DNA of 64,000 nt, from NCBI RefSeq assembly GCF_000504285.1, contig NZ_KI632511.1:4027372-4091371 (forward strand), given 5' to 3'. Numbering within the stretch: the first letter of the stretch is position 1; each line of letters opens with the position of its first letter. The DNA comes from Actinospica robiniae DSM 44927 (GTDB lineage: Bacteria > Actinomycetota > Actinomycetes > Streptomycetales > Catenulisporaceae). Shown piece by piece: positions 8,224 through 15,462 of the stretch. A program made the position numbers and the translations under genes. Under the pieces are notes generated by a model, which saw only the letters and a list, made by a program, of their open reading frames with translations, was not told the DNA's origin and searched no databases.

Positions 8224-9164
8224 TGACCGCATCCCGGATCGCCGCCGTCGGGCACTACCAGCCTGCGGAGACGCTGACCAACGCCGACCTCGAGCAGCTC
8301 GTCGACACCAACGACGAGTGGATCCGCACCCGCGTCGGCATCGTGGAACGCCGTATCGCGCGCACCGAGTCTGTGGCCGATCTCGCCGTGCAGGCGAGTG
8401 CCAAGGCCTTGGCGAGCTCGGGACGAGCGGCGAACGAGATCGACATGGTGGTGGTCGCGACGACTACCGCGATCGACCGCTGCCCGAACACGGCGGCGCG
8501 GGTGGCCGCTGCGCTCGGGCTCGGTAGTCCGGCGGTGCTGGACGTCAACACCGCTTGCTCCGGCTATAGCCACGCGCTGGCAGTGGCCGACCACGCCGTG
8601 CGGGCCGGCGCCGCTCGAGCCGCCCTGGTGGTGGCCTCGGAGAAGATGTCGGACGTGACGGACTGGACCGATCGGAGCACCTGCATCCTGATCGGCGACG
8701 GCGCGGGCGCTGCGGTCATCGAGGCCTGTGACGACGCGGAGTGGGGCGTGGGTCCGGTGTTCTGGGGGTCGGCGCCGGACAAGTCGCGGATGGTGCTGAT
8801 CGAGGGCGACGTACCGCGGTTCAGCCAGGAGGGGCAGGCGGTCTACCGCTGGGTCACCGGCGAGGTGGCGGCTCTGGCACGCCGGGCCTGCGACGCGGCG
8901 GGTGTGACGCCGGATCAGCTCGCCGGGTTCGTGCCGCACCAGGCGAACCTGCGCATGATCGAGCCGTTGGCCCGGCAGCTCGGTCTGGCAGGCAAGGTGA
9001 TCGCGCGCGACGTCGTGAACTCGGGCAACACGTCGGCCGCGAGTGTGGGCATCGCGCTCTCGAAGCTGGTCGAGTCGGGCGAGCTGGTCAGCGGGGATCT
9101 GGCGTTGCTGTTCGGGTTCGGCGGCGGTCTGGCGTACGCGGGACAGGTCGTACGCTGCCCATAG
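8223..9164 (+). CDS. fabH: 3-oxoacyl-ACP synthase III (KAS III, FabH-like)
   Basis: This is a thiolase-fold enzyme that condenses an acyl-CoA starter with malonyl-ACP. All three catalytic residues are visible: Cys in VNTACSGYSHA (about 113), His in FVPHQANLRMI (about 240) and Asn in VNSGNTSAAS (about 270). Length (313 aa) is normal for FabH. It stands alone, with no acyl carrier protein or other fatty-acid genes beside it, so a starter or specialised role is as likely as the main fatty-acid pathway. It diverges from the SPFH gene and is followed by a metallo-hydrolase in the same direction. Confidence 0.88.
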   Translation: MTASRIAAVGHYQPAETLTNADLEQLVDTNDEWIRTRVGIVERRIARTESVADLAVQASAKALASSGRAANEIDMVVVATTTAIDRCPNTAARVAAALGLGSPAVLDVNTACSGYSHALAVADHAVRAGAARAALVVASEKMSDVTDWTDRSTCILIGDGAGAAVIEACDDAEWGVGPVFWGSAPDKSRMVLIEGDVPRFSQEGQAVYRWVTGEVAALARRACDAAGVTPDQLAGFVPHQANLRMIEPLARQLGLAGKVIARDVVNSGNTSAASVGIALSKLVESGELVSGDLALLFGFGGGLAYAGQVVRCP

Positions 9165-9221
9165 AGGTACGAGGTATGAGGACCGGTCGGCGCAAGACGA
9201 GCCACGGAGCAGGTGGCCGAG

Positions 9222-9235
9222 TACATTCGGCTTCA
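9222..9235 (+). promoter_or_regulatory. Leaderless-type -10 (TACATT) for the MBL hydrolase
   Basis: TACATT (9222-9227) precedes ATG 9235 by 7 nt, and no Shine-Dalgarno is present. This also supports 9235 over the far upstream in-frame ATG at 9043, which lies inside the KAS III gene. Confidence 0.5.
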
Positions 9236-10308
9236 TGACCACCACGGCCATCACAGCTCTCGGCTCCGACGTCCACCTGATCGATACCGCCATGTCGGGC
9301 TACGACGGGATCACCGCCGCGTACGCGATCCTCGGCGACCGGCCCTGCCTGGTCGAGACCGGCACGGCGACCAGCGCCCGCACAGTCGTCGAGGCGTTGG
9401 CCTCGCTCGGCGTCGGAGCGGCAGACTTGGCCACGATCGTGGTCACGCACATCCACCTGGACCACGCCGGCGGCGTGGGCGATCTGGCCAAGGCCTTTCC
9501 GCGTGCCCGCATCGTGGTGCAGGAGGCGGGGGCACGGCATCTCGCCGACCCGTCACGGCTCATGGCCAGCGCGCGCCGCGTGTTCGGCGACGCGATGGAC
9601 GACGTCTTCGGCGAACTGCTGCCCACTCCGGCCGAGCGGATCGAGGCCATCGGCGCGCGTGGACGGGTGGATCTCGGCGGCGGGCGCTACCTCGAGGGGC
9701 ACCATACGCCCGGGCACGCGCGGCATCACCTAGGCCTGGTCGACTCGGTGAGCGGCGACCTCTATGTCGGCGACGCGGCAGGGCTCTATATCCCGCCGGA
9801 CGGGGCCGACCCGCTGACCGGGCTCGCCCCCGGCTCCGCGAACGGGAGCGGGAACTCGGACATGAACGGGAGCGGCGAGGTCTCAGCTGGAGCAGGGGCT
9901 GGCGCTGCGGCCGGGGCTGACGTGGCCGGCACGATACTGCCCGGCACGCCGCCGCCGGACTTCGACCTCGACCTCGCGCTGGACTCGCTCGCCCGGATGC
10001 GACAGCTCGGGTCGACCAGGCTGCTGTTCTCGCACTACGGACCGATCACGCGCGTCGACGAATCGCTGGAGCGCGCGGAGGAGGAACTGCGCGTGTGGGT
10101 CGGGCTGGTGCGCGAAGCCCGGTCCGAGCAGATGGACCTCGACCATACGCTGGCGCTGGTACGTGACCGCACCCGGGAGCGCTACGCGCGGCTGCTGGCC
10201 AGACCGGAGATCGCGGCGAAGTTCGAGGCGCTCTCGTCGAGCGTCGCGAACGTGGCGGGGATCAGTCGCTGGCTGGAGAGCTTGGACGCGGCGGCGCAGA
10301 CGGACTGA
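9235..10308 (+). CDS. Metallo-beta-lactamase fold hydrolase
   Basis: This is a zinc-dependent hydrolase of the glyoxalase II-like group. The metal motif THIHLDHAGG lies at about residues 72-81, a further metal-ligand block EGHHTPGHARHH at about 157-168, and an Asp ligand in VGDAAGLY at about 180. A Gly/Ala/Ser-rich insert (about 200-235) interrupts the fold between the core and the C-terminal helices. A terminal ligand candidate is LLFSHYGP. Substrate is unknown. The gene is 357 aa. Confidence 0.85.
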   Translation: MTTTAITALGSDVHLIDTAMSGYDGITAAYAILGDRPCLVETGTATSARTVVEALASLGVGAADLATIVVTHIHLDHAGGVGDLAKAFPRARIVVQEAGARHLADPSRLMASARRVFGDAMDDVFGELLPTPAERIEAIGARGRVDLGGGRYLEGHHTPGHARHHLGLVDSVSGDLYVGDAAGLYIPPDGADPLTGLAPGSANGSGNSDMNGSGEVSAGAGAGAAAGADVAGTILPGTPPPDFDLDLALDSLARMRQLGSTRLLFSHYGPITRVDESLERAEEELRVWVGLVREARSEQMDLDHTLALVRDRTRERYARLLARPEIAAKFEALSSSVANVAGISRWLESLDAAAQTD

Positions 10309-10384
10309 CGACGAGTCGGTTCTTGTCAGTCGTCGGCGTTAAAGTCGATCTCACACGACAAGGTGCGAAAGTCAGGGAGTAATC

Positions 10385-10678
10385 ATGCTGGTAGCTTTCT
10401 CGGTCACGCCCATCGGGGCCGGCGAGGACGTCGCGGCGCCGGTCGCCGCAGCAGTGAAGGTCGTGCGGGAGTCGGGGCTGCCCAACCGCACGGACTCGAT
10501 GTTCACGACGATCGAGGGCGAGTGGGACGAGGTGATGGACGTGGTCAAGCGGGCGTGCGAGGCGGTGCAGGACGGCAGCGGGCGGGTCAGCCTGGTGCTC
10601 AAGGCGGACATCCGGCCCGGAGTGGTGAACGCGATGACGGCCAAGGTGGAGAAGGTGGAGCAACTGCTGGCGGAGTAG
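10385..10678 (+). CDS. MTH1187 family thiamine-binding protein
   Basis: This small (97 aa) cytoplasmic protein of the DUF77/YkoF-like family has a ferredoxin-like fold. It begins [16 protein letters not shown] and has the conserved mid-region [17 protein letters not shown] and [13 protein letters not shown]. Family members bind thiamine or related pyrimidines. The start has GGGAG 5-9 nt upstream (CAGGGAGTAATCATG). It is a single-gene unit after the MBL gene. Confidence 0.85.
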   Translation: MLVAFSVTPIGAGEDVAAPVAAAVKVVRESGLPNRTDSMFTTIEGEWDEVMDVVKRACEAVQDGSGRVSLVLKADIRPGVVNAMTAKVEKVEQLLAE

Positions 10679-10993
10679 GGACGGGGGCGCGAAGAGCGCG
10701 ATAAAGGAGGAACGCAGCGACGGGGAGTGCGGCGAGACTGGACCGCGGTGGTGGAAACCACGGCAAGACTGGACCGCGGCTACAGGGACCGCAGCTACAG
10801 GGATCGCGGAAAGAGAGAGCTGCGGTAACGGGGCCGCGGTGGGGCCGAACTGCGGCACGGGGACCGCGGTGGAAGAGAGCTGCGGTGAGGACCGGCCGCG
10901 GTCGGGTCCGCGATGACGGGAACCAAGTGGCTGCGCGCTCCGTCCAAGCGCTGATTCCCGGCGGTCGGCGCCGGGCGGGCGGAGGGGGCTGCG
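10679..10993. repeat. Non-coding stretch with degenerate CCGCGG-type repeats
   Basis: Between the thiamine-binding gene and the serpin gene there is no plausible gene. From about 10735 to 10905 short units such as GACCGCGGT, AGAGAGCTGCGGT and CTACAGGGACCGC recur irregularly, four to six times each with changes. The bias is to purines on the plus strand. It may be a decaying repeat array or a structured leader for the serpin gene. Confidence 0.5.
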
Positions 10994-12628
10994 ATGATGC
11001 GGCGACGCATTCCGGTTCGGCGTCCTGGACGGGGCCAAGGGACTGAAGGGGGATGGATTCGGCGGGAGGGCTCCAGCCACAGTCAGAGTCGTGGGCTGGG
11101 CTGGATACAAATCCGAGGCGGGCGACGGGTAAGGGAACAGGTACGGGGGCAGGACACGGGTCTTGGGCTGGGCCGCCTGGGACGGGGGCGCGAGAGGGGG
11201 CTCAGTCAGGAACTGGGACAGGACACGGGTCTTGGGCTGGGCCGCCTGGGACGGGGGCGCGAGAGGGGGCTCAGTCAGGAACTGGGACGGGAACGGGCAC
11301 GTAGCCAGGGACGGGGACTAGGTCAGGGCAGCGCTCGGCGGCCGGTGGCGGCGGCCGTGGCGATGGGTGCCGCGATGACGCTGGTGGGGTTGGGCCTCTC
11401 GGGGTGCTCGGGGTCAGACCTTCCGGCGGGGACGAGCCTCGTCATGGCGGCGCACGCTGCTTCGATCCCGGTGTCCGACGCTCAGCGGCAGCTGGCGACG
11501 CAGGGGTCTAACGCGTTCGCCGTGTCGCTGCTGCGAGCGCTGGGCACGGGCGACGGCGACCTGACCTTTTCGCCGCAAACGCTCAGCGACCTGCTCGCGC
11601 TGGTCGCGCCGGGTGCGCGTGGGCAGACGGCAGCTCAGCTGCTTTCCGCCTTAGGTTTGAGCACTTCGGGACTGACGGCCGATCAGGTGAGTGCCGCGCT
11701 GGGCGGGGACGACTCCGTGGCCTTGGCCGATGCGAAGCAGGGGTCTATCACGCTGCGCATCTCGAGCGATGTCTGGACGGCTACCACCGTCAAGCCGTCG
11801 CAGAGCTACCTCTCGGCGATCGACGGCGCGTTCGGCTCGGGGCTGCACCAGACCGACTTCGGCAAGGATCCGGACGCGGCTCGCCGGGCCGTCAACCAGC
11901 TCGTGGAACAGGAGACCAACGGCTACATCTCAGACCTCTTCCCGCCGAACAGCATCGATGAGGACACGCGGATGGTGCTGACCGACGCGCTCTACCTCGA
12001 CGCTGCTTGGGCCTCGCCGTTCGACCCTTCGGACACGAACACGTCGGGCACGTTCACTCGCGCGGACGGGTCGACCGAGACCGCGGCGCTTATGGAGCAG
12101 AGCGGATCGTTCGGCTACGCCGCCGGGTCGGGCTGGCAGCTGGCCGAGCTGCCGTACCAGGGCGGCAAGCTCGCCATGGACGTACTGCTCCCCGACTCCG
12201 GTCGCGGCACGCTCGCGAGCTTGCGCGGGCAGCTGACCAGCGCGTCACTGACGTCCATGCTCGGCGGGATCCGGCCGGTGTCGATGCAGCTGACGCTGCC
12301 GCGCTTCACCACGGATTCGAGTCTGGGCTCGCTCAAGCAGGTGCTCGGGCAGCTCGGCGTCAAGGATCTGTTCAACCCGGACGCGGCCGACTTGAGCGGG
12401 ATGACTGCCGATCGGGAGAGCCTCTACGTCTCCGCGGTGGTAGCGAAGGCGCACATCGCGGTGGGTGAACATGGCACGGTCGCGGCGGCTGCCGCGGGCG
12501 GGGCGGCTGGAGCTACGGCGGCGCGGGCGCCCGGGGTGACCTTCACTGTCGACCACCCGTTCCTTTACCTGATCCGTGACCTGACGACCGGGCAGATTCT
12601 GTTCATGGGGCAGGAGAGCTCGATCTGA
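10994..12628 (+). CDS. Serpin (serine protease inhibitor) with lipobox and long basic N-terminal extension
   Basis: The serpin fold runs from about residue 165 to 544, starting at GSNAFAVSLLRALG. Conserved blocks are LTFSPQTLSDLLAL, VLTDALYLDAAWASPF and the C-terminal VTFTVDHPFLYLIRD. The reactive-centre hinge is HGTVAAAAAGGAAGATAARA. Ahead of it a hydrophobic stretch ends in the lipobox LSGC (about residues 134-137), so it should be a surface lipoprotein. ATG 10994 has a strong GGAGGG (10981-10986) 7 nt upstream. That start gives about 115 Arg/Gly-rich residues before the signal-like helix, including a duplicated 23-residue unit. A later GTG at 11345 would make a short signal peptide but lacks basic residues and a ribosome site. 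Confidence 0.8.
   Translation: MMRRRIPVRRPGRGQGTEGGWIRREGSSHSQSRGLGWIQIRGGRRVREQVRGQDTGLGLGRLGRGRERGLSQELGQDTGLGLGRLGRGRERGLSQELGRERARSQGRGLGQGSARRPVAAAVAMGAAMTLVGLGLSGCSGSDLPAGTSLVMAAHAASIPVSDAQRQLATQGSNAFAVSLLRALGTGDGDLTFSPQTLSDLLALVAPGARGQTAAQLLSALGLSTSGLTADQVSAALGGDDSVALADAKQGSITLRISSDVWTATTVKPSQSYLSAIDGAFGSGLHQTDFGKDPDAARRAVNQLVEQETNGYISDLFPPNSIDEDTRMVLTDALYLDAAWASPFDPSDTNTSGTFTRADGSTETAALMEQSGSFGYAAGSGWQLAELPYQGGKLAMDVLLPDSGRGTLASLRGQLTSASLTSMLGGIRPVSMQLTLPRFTTDSSLGSLKQVLGQLGVKDLFNPDAADLSGMTADRESLYVSAVVAKAHIAVGEHGTVAAAAAGGAAGATAARAPGVTFTVDHPFLYLIRDLTTGQILFMGQESSI
11151..11288 (+). repeat. 69-bp tandem duplication inside the serpin N-terminal region
   Basis: Two adjacent, essentially identical 69-bp copies (11151-11219 and 11220-11288) begin AGGACACGGGTCTTGGGCTG. 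The period equals 23 codons, so the serpin frame is kept and the peptide unit GQDTGLGLGRLGRGRERGLS is repeated. The near-identity indicates a recent duplication. Confidence 0.9.
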
Positions 12629-12733
12629 GCGAACGGGCATCGGCAGCGTGCAGAGGCGGGGGCTCGACTGAGCGAACCCGCTTAGGCAAGGGGGCGGGGC
12701 AAGGGGGCAGGACGGCGACGGGGAACGGCGCGG

Positions 12734-13513
12734 TCAGACCCTGCTTTCCTTCACCGGGCCGAAGATGCCGAAGACGGCGCCCTGCGGGTCGCGGAGCACG
12801 CTGATCCGCAGGGTGTCCCCGGGGACGTTCTCCGGGGGCATCAGCACTCCGCCGGCGGCGGCCGCGGCTTTCGAGGCGACCACGTCGACGTCGGCGACGT
12901 TGAAGTACGGCTTCCAGTGGGGGGCGGCGTCAGCGACGGGGACGGGGAGGGTGTTCAGGTCGATCAGGCCGCCGAAGTGGGCGCCGTCGAGGCTCCACTC
13001 CGTGTAGAAGTCGCTCAGGTGGGTGGCCCAGCCGAAGATCGCGGGGTAGAACTCGAGGGCTTGCGGGACGTCGCGGGTGGACAGTTCGATCCAGCCGAGC
13101 GAGTTGGGGTCGCCGAGGATCTCGGCTCCGGTGAACGACTTGGCCTGCCAGATCGAGAAGGCCGCGCCGCCCGGGTCGGACAGGACGCCGTAGGTGCCGA
13201 GGTCGAACACCTCGGTCGGCGGCATCAGCACCTTGCCGCCGTGGGCGACGGCCTCGGTGGTGATGTTCTCCGCGTCGGCGACGCCGAGGCAGACGCTCCA
13301 GGCCACCGGCTGGGTCTCGTTGAACAGCGGCATCACCGCCGCCACCGGGGACTGGCCGATCTTGAACATGGTGTAGCCGCCGGCTTCGGGGCGCGGGTCG
13401 GTGTCGCCGCGCCAGCCGAAGACCTCGCCGTAGAAGCGCTGAGCGGCCGCGGGGTCCGGGACGCTCAGCTCCGTCCAGCACGGGGTGTGCAGCGCCGCCT
13501 TCAGTTCCACCAT
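12734..13513 (-). CDS. VOC family protein (two glyoxalase/bleomycin-resistance domains)
   Basis: This 259-aa product contains two tandem vicinal-oxygen-chelate modules. The first starts PCWTELSVPDPAAAQRFYGE (about 11-30) and ends with VLSDPGGAAFSIWQA. The second starts GWIELSTRDVPQALEFYPAI (about 140) and ends with VLRDPQGAVFGIF. Such paired-domain VOC proteins are common in actinomycetes and are usually of unknown substrate. It converges on the serpin gene. Confidence 0.88.
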   Translation of the reverse strand: MVELKAALHTPCWTELSVPDPAAAQRFYGEVFGWRGDTDPRPEAGGYTMFKIGQSPVAAVMPLFNETQPVAWSVCLGVADAENITTEAVAHGGKVLMPPTEVFDLGTYGVLSDPGGAAFSIWQAKSFTGAEILGDPNSLGWIELSTRDVPQALEFYPAIFGWATHLSDFYTEWSLDGAHFGGLIDLNTLPVPVADAAPHWKPYFNVADVDVVASKAAAAAGGVLMPPENVPGDTLRISVLRDPQGAVFGIFGPVKESRV

Positions 13514-13666
13514 GGTCCGGAACCCTTCCGTTTCTCCGTATCGCGTGGGGATCGCGTGGGATCGGATGGATTGCCCACGTTCCGCTTGTGCACCCTAGCG
13601 GCGGGAGAGCTACGGGAGCGTCCGGACCACGGCTCACTGCGCCATCGGACTGACCGCTGTCACCCG

Positions 13667-15340
13667 TTACCCGCTGACGGAGGGGGGAGAGACGGCGGCG
13701 GACGAGGGCGAAGAGGAAGAGACAGGGGCAGAGGGAGAGGATGAGGTGGGGGCGGACGAAGAGGGGGATGGCGAAGGGGAGTTCGGCGGAGCGGACGAAG
13801 CGGACGGGGTGTCAGCTAGAGCCTCGGCGGCGCTCGTGGCATCGGCTGCACCAGTGGTACCGGCGTCAGCGGCAGCCCGGGCGGCCGCGGCCTTGCGCGG
13901 GTCGGGGAGCAGCAGGATCAGGGCGGCCGCGGCTGCGGCGACGAGCACCAGCAGCACCAGGGACGCGGCGAAGGCGTCGGTGTACGCGGCGGCGTCGAGG
14001 CGGACGCCCAGGCGGTCGAAGTACACGATCCCGGCGAGTGCGACGCCGATCGCACCGCCGATCTGCTGGACCGTCGAGAGCAGGCCGGAGGCCGAGGACG
14101 AGTGGCGCGGGTCGACGCCGGCGAGCACGAGGCCGAACATCGGCGTGTACACGTAGCCCATGCCCGCTCCGATCACCGCCATGGCCGGGATCAGCCAGCA
14201 GATCGTGTGCCCGGCGCCGGCCTGATGCACCGTCACGGCCATCAGTCCGTAGCCGGCGCCCTGGACGACCGCGCCGACGGCGAGCAGGTTGCGGCCGAAG
14301 CGCTTGGCGTACTTTCCCGAGGTCATCGAGGTCAGCAGGTAGGGGCCGCCGACGGCGCCGAAGAGCAGGCCCGAGTCGAGGGCGGACAGGCCGCGGCCCT
14401 GCTGCAGGTAGAGCGCGAGGATGAAGAAGTACGAGGCGATGGTGAGGTTGTAGACCAGCGCGACCGGCATGCCGACGGCGAAGGCGCGCGACTTGAACAG
14501 CACCGGGTTGAGCACCGGGGTGCCGCCGCCCACGATCAGCCGGCGCTGGTGGGCATAGAAGAGCCCGAGCAGGATGGGGCAGGCGGCGAGGCAGCACCAG
14601 GTCCACAGCGGCCAGCCGTCGGAGCGGCCTTCGACCAGCGGGACGACGAGCGCGAGTACCGCGGCGGCGACCAGGCCGGTGCCGATCGGGTCGAGCCGGG
14701 TGCGGGCGGCGCCGCGCACGACGGGCAGGGCGCGCATGGCCATCACCGCGGCCGCCACGCCGATGGGGACGTTGATCCAGAACACCAGTCGCCAGCCCAG
14801 GTCCCACAGGTTCGCCTGGATCAGCGCGCCGCCGATCAGCTGGCCGAACACGGCGCCGAGTCCGGCGGTCAGGCCGTAGCCGCTGAACGCCCGGATCTGG
14901 GCGGGCCCGCTGAAGGCCGCGCCGATGACGCCGAGGATCTGCGGCAGGAAGATGGCCGCGGCCAGGCCTTGGACGGCGCGGGCGGCGATCAGCACGTTGG
15001 GGTCGGGGGCGATGCCGCAGCCGGCCGAGGCGAGGGTGAACAGCAGCATGCCGAGGATGAAGGCGCGGCGCCGGCCGAACAGGTCGCCGATGCGGCCGCC
15101 GGTGATCAGTCCGGCGGCGAGCGCGATGCCGTAGGCCGCCACCACCCACTGGATCCCGGCGGTGCTCGCGTGCAGCTCCTTCTGGGCGGAGGGCAGCGCG
15201 ACGTTCACGATGAAGAAGTCGAGGATGGCCATGAAGACGCCGATCAGCAGCACGAACAGCGTGAAGGGGCTGTTGTGCCGCGGGTCGGCGGAGGGCTTGA
15301 GCCCGTCGCGGCGGTCCGAGCGCAGTTCGGTTGTCGTCAT
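13667..15340 (-). CDS. MFS transporter, DHA2 (EmrB/QacA-like) family
   Basis: This is a 14-helix proton-coupled drug-exporter type protein, 557 aa. It begins with a cytoplasmic N-terminus and TM1 (FTLFVLLIGVFMAILDFFIV), then the loop 2-3 motif GRIGDLFGRRRAFI and motif C-like glycines in TM5. The last 60 or so residues are a Ser/Pro/Ala-rich low-complexity tail after TM14 (ALILLLPDPRKA). It is divergent from the LAL regulator at 15462, which could control it. That link is inferred from position only. Confidence 0.9.
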   Translation of the reverse strand: MTTTELRSDRRDGLKPSADPRHNSPFTLFVLLIGVFMAILDFFIVNVALPSAQKELHASTAGIQWVVAAYGIALAAGLITGGRIGDLFGRRRAFILGMLLFTLASAGCGIAPDPNVLIAARAVQGLAAAIFLPQILGVIGAAFSGPAQIRAFSGYGLTAGLGAVFGQLIGGALIQANLWDLGWRLVFWINVPIGVAAAVMAMRALPVVRGAARTRLDPIGTGLVAAAVLALVVPLVEGRSDGWPLWTWCCLAACPILLGLFYAHQRRLIVGGGTPVLNPVLFKSRAFAVGMPVALVYNLTIASYFFILALYLQQGRGLSALDSGLLFGAVGGPYLLTSMTSGKYAKRFGRNLLAVGAVVQGAGYGLMAVTVHQAGAGHTICWLIPAMAVIGAGMGYVYTPMFGLVLAGVDPRHSSSASGLLSTVQQIGGAIGVALAGIVYFDRLGVRLDAAAYTDAFAASLVLLVLVAAAAAALILLLPDPRKAAAARAAADAGTTGAADATSAAEALADTPSASSAPPNSPSPSPSSSAPTSSSPSAPVSSSSPSSAAVSPPSVSG

Positions 15341-15448
15341 GGCCGTGACGCTACGGAGCGGGGCGCGATCCGGAATCAGTCACGAATCAGTAATCGGGTA
15401 GGTAGGGCGCGGCGGCGAAACCCGCCTGATCTCGTCGGCGGGCGTGAT

Positions 15449-15462
15449 TAGACTCGTTCCTA
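15449..15462 (+). promoter_or_regulatory. Leaderless-type -10 (TAGACT) for the LAL regulator
   Basis: TAGACT (15449-15454) lies 7 nt before ATG 15462. It overlaps the upstream GTG at 15444, which argues against that codon being the start. Confidence 0.5.
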
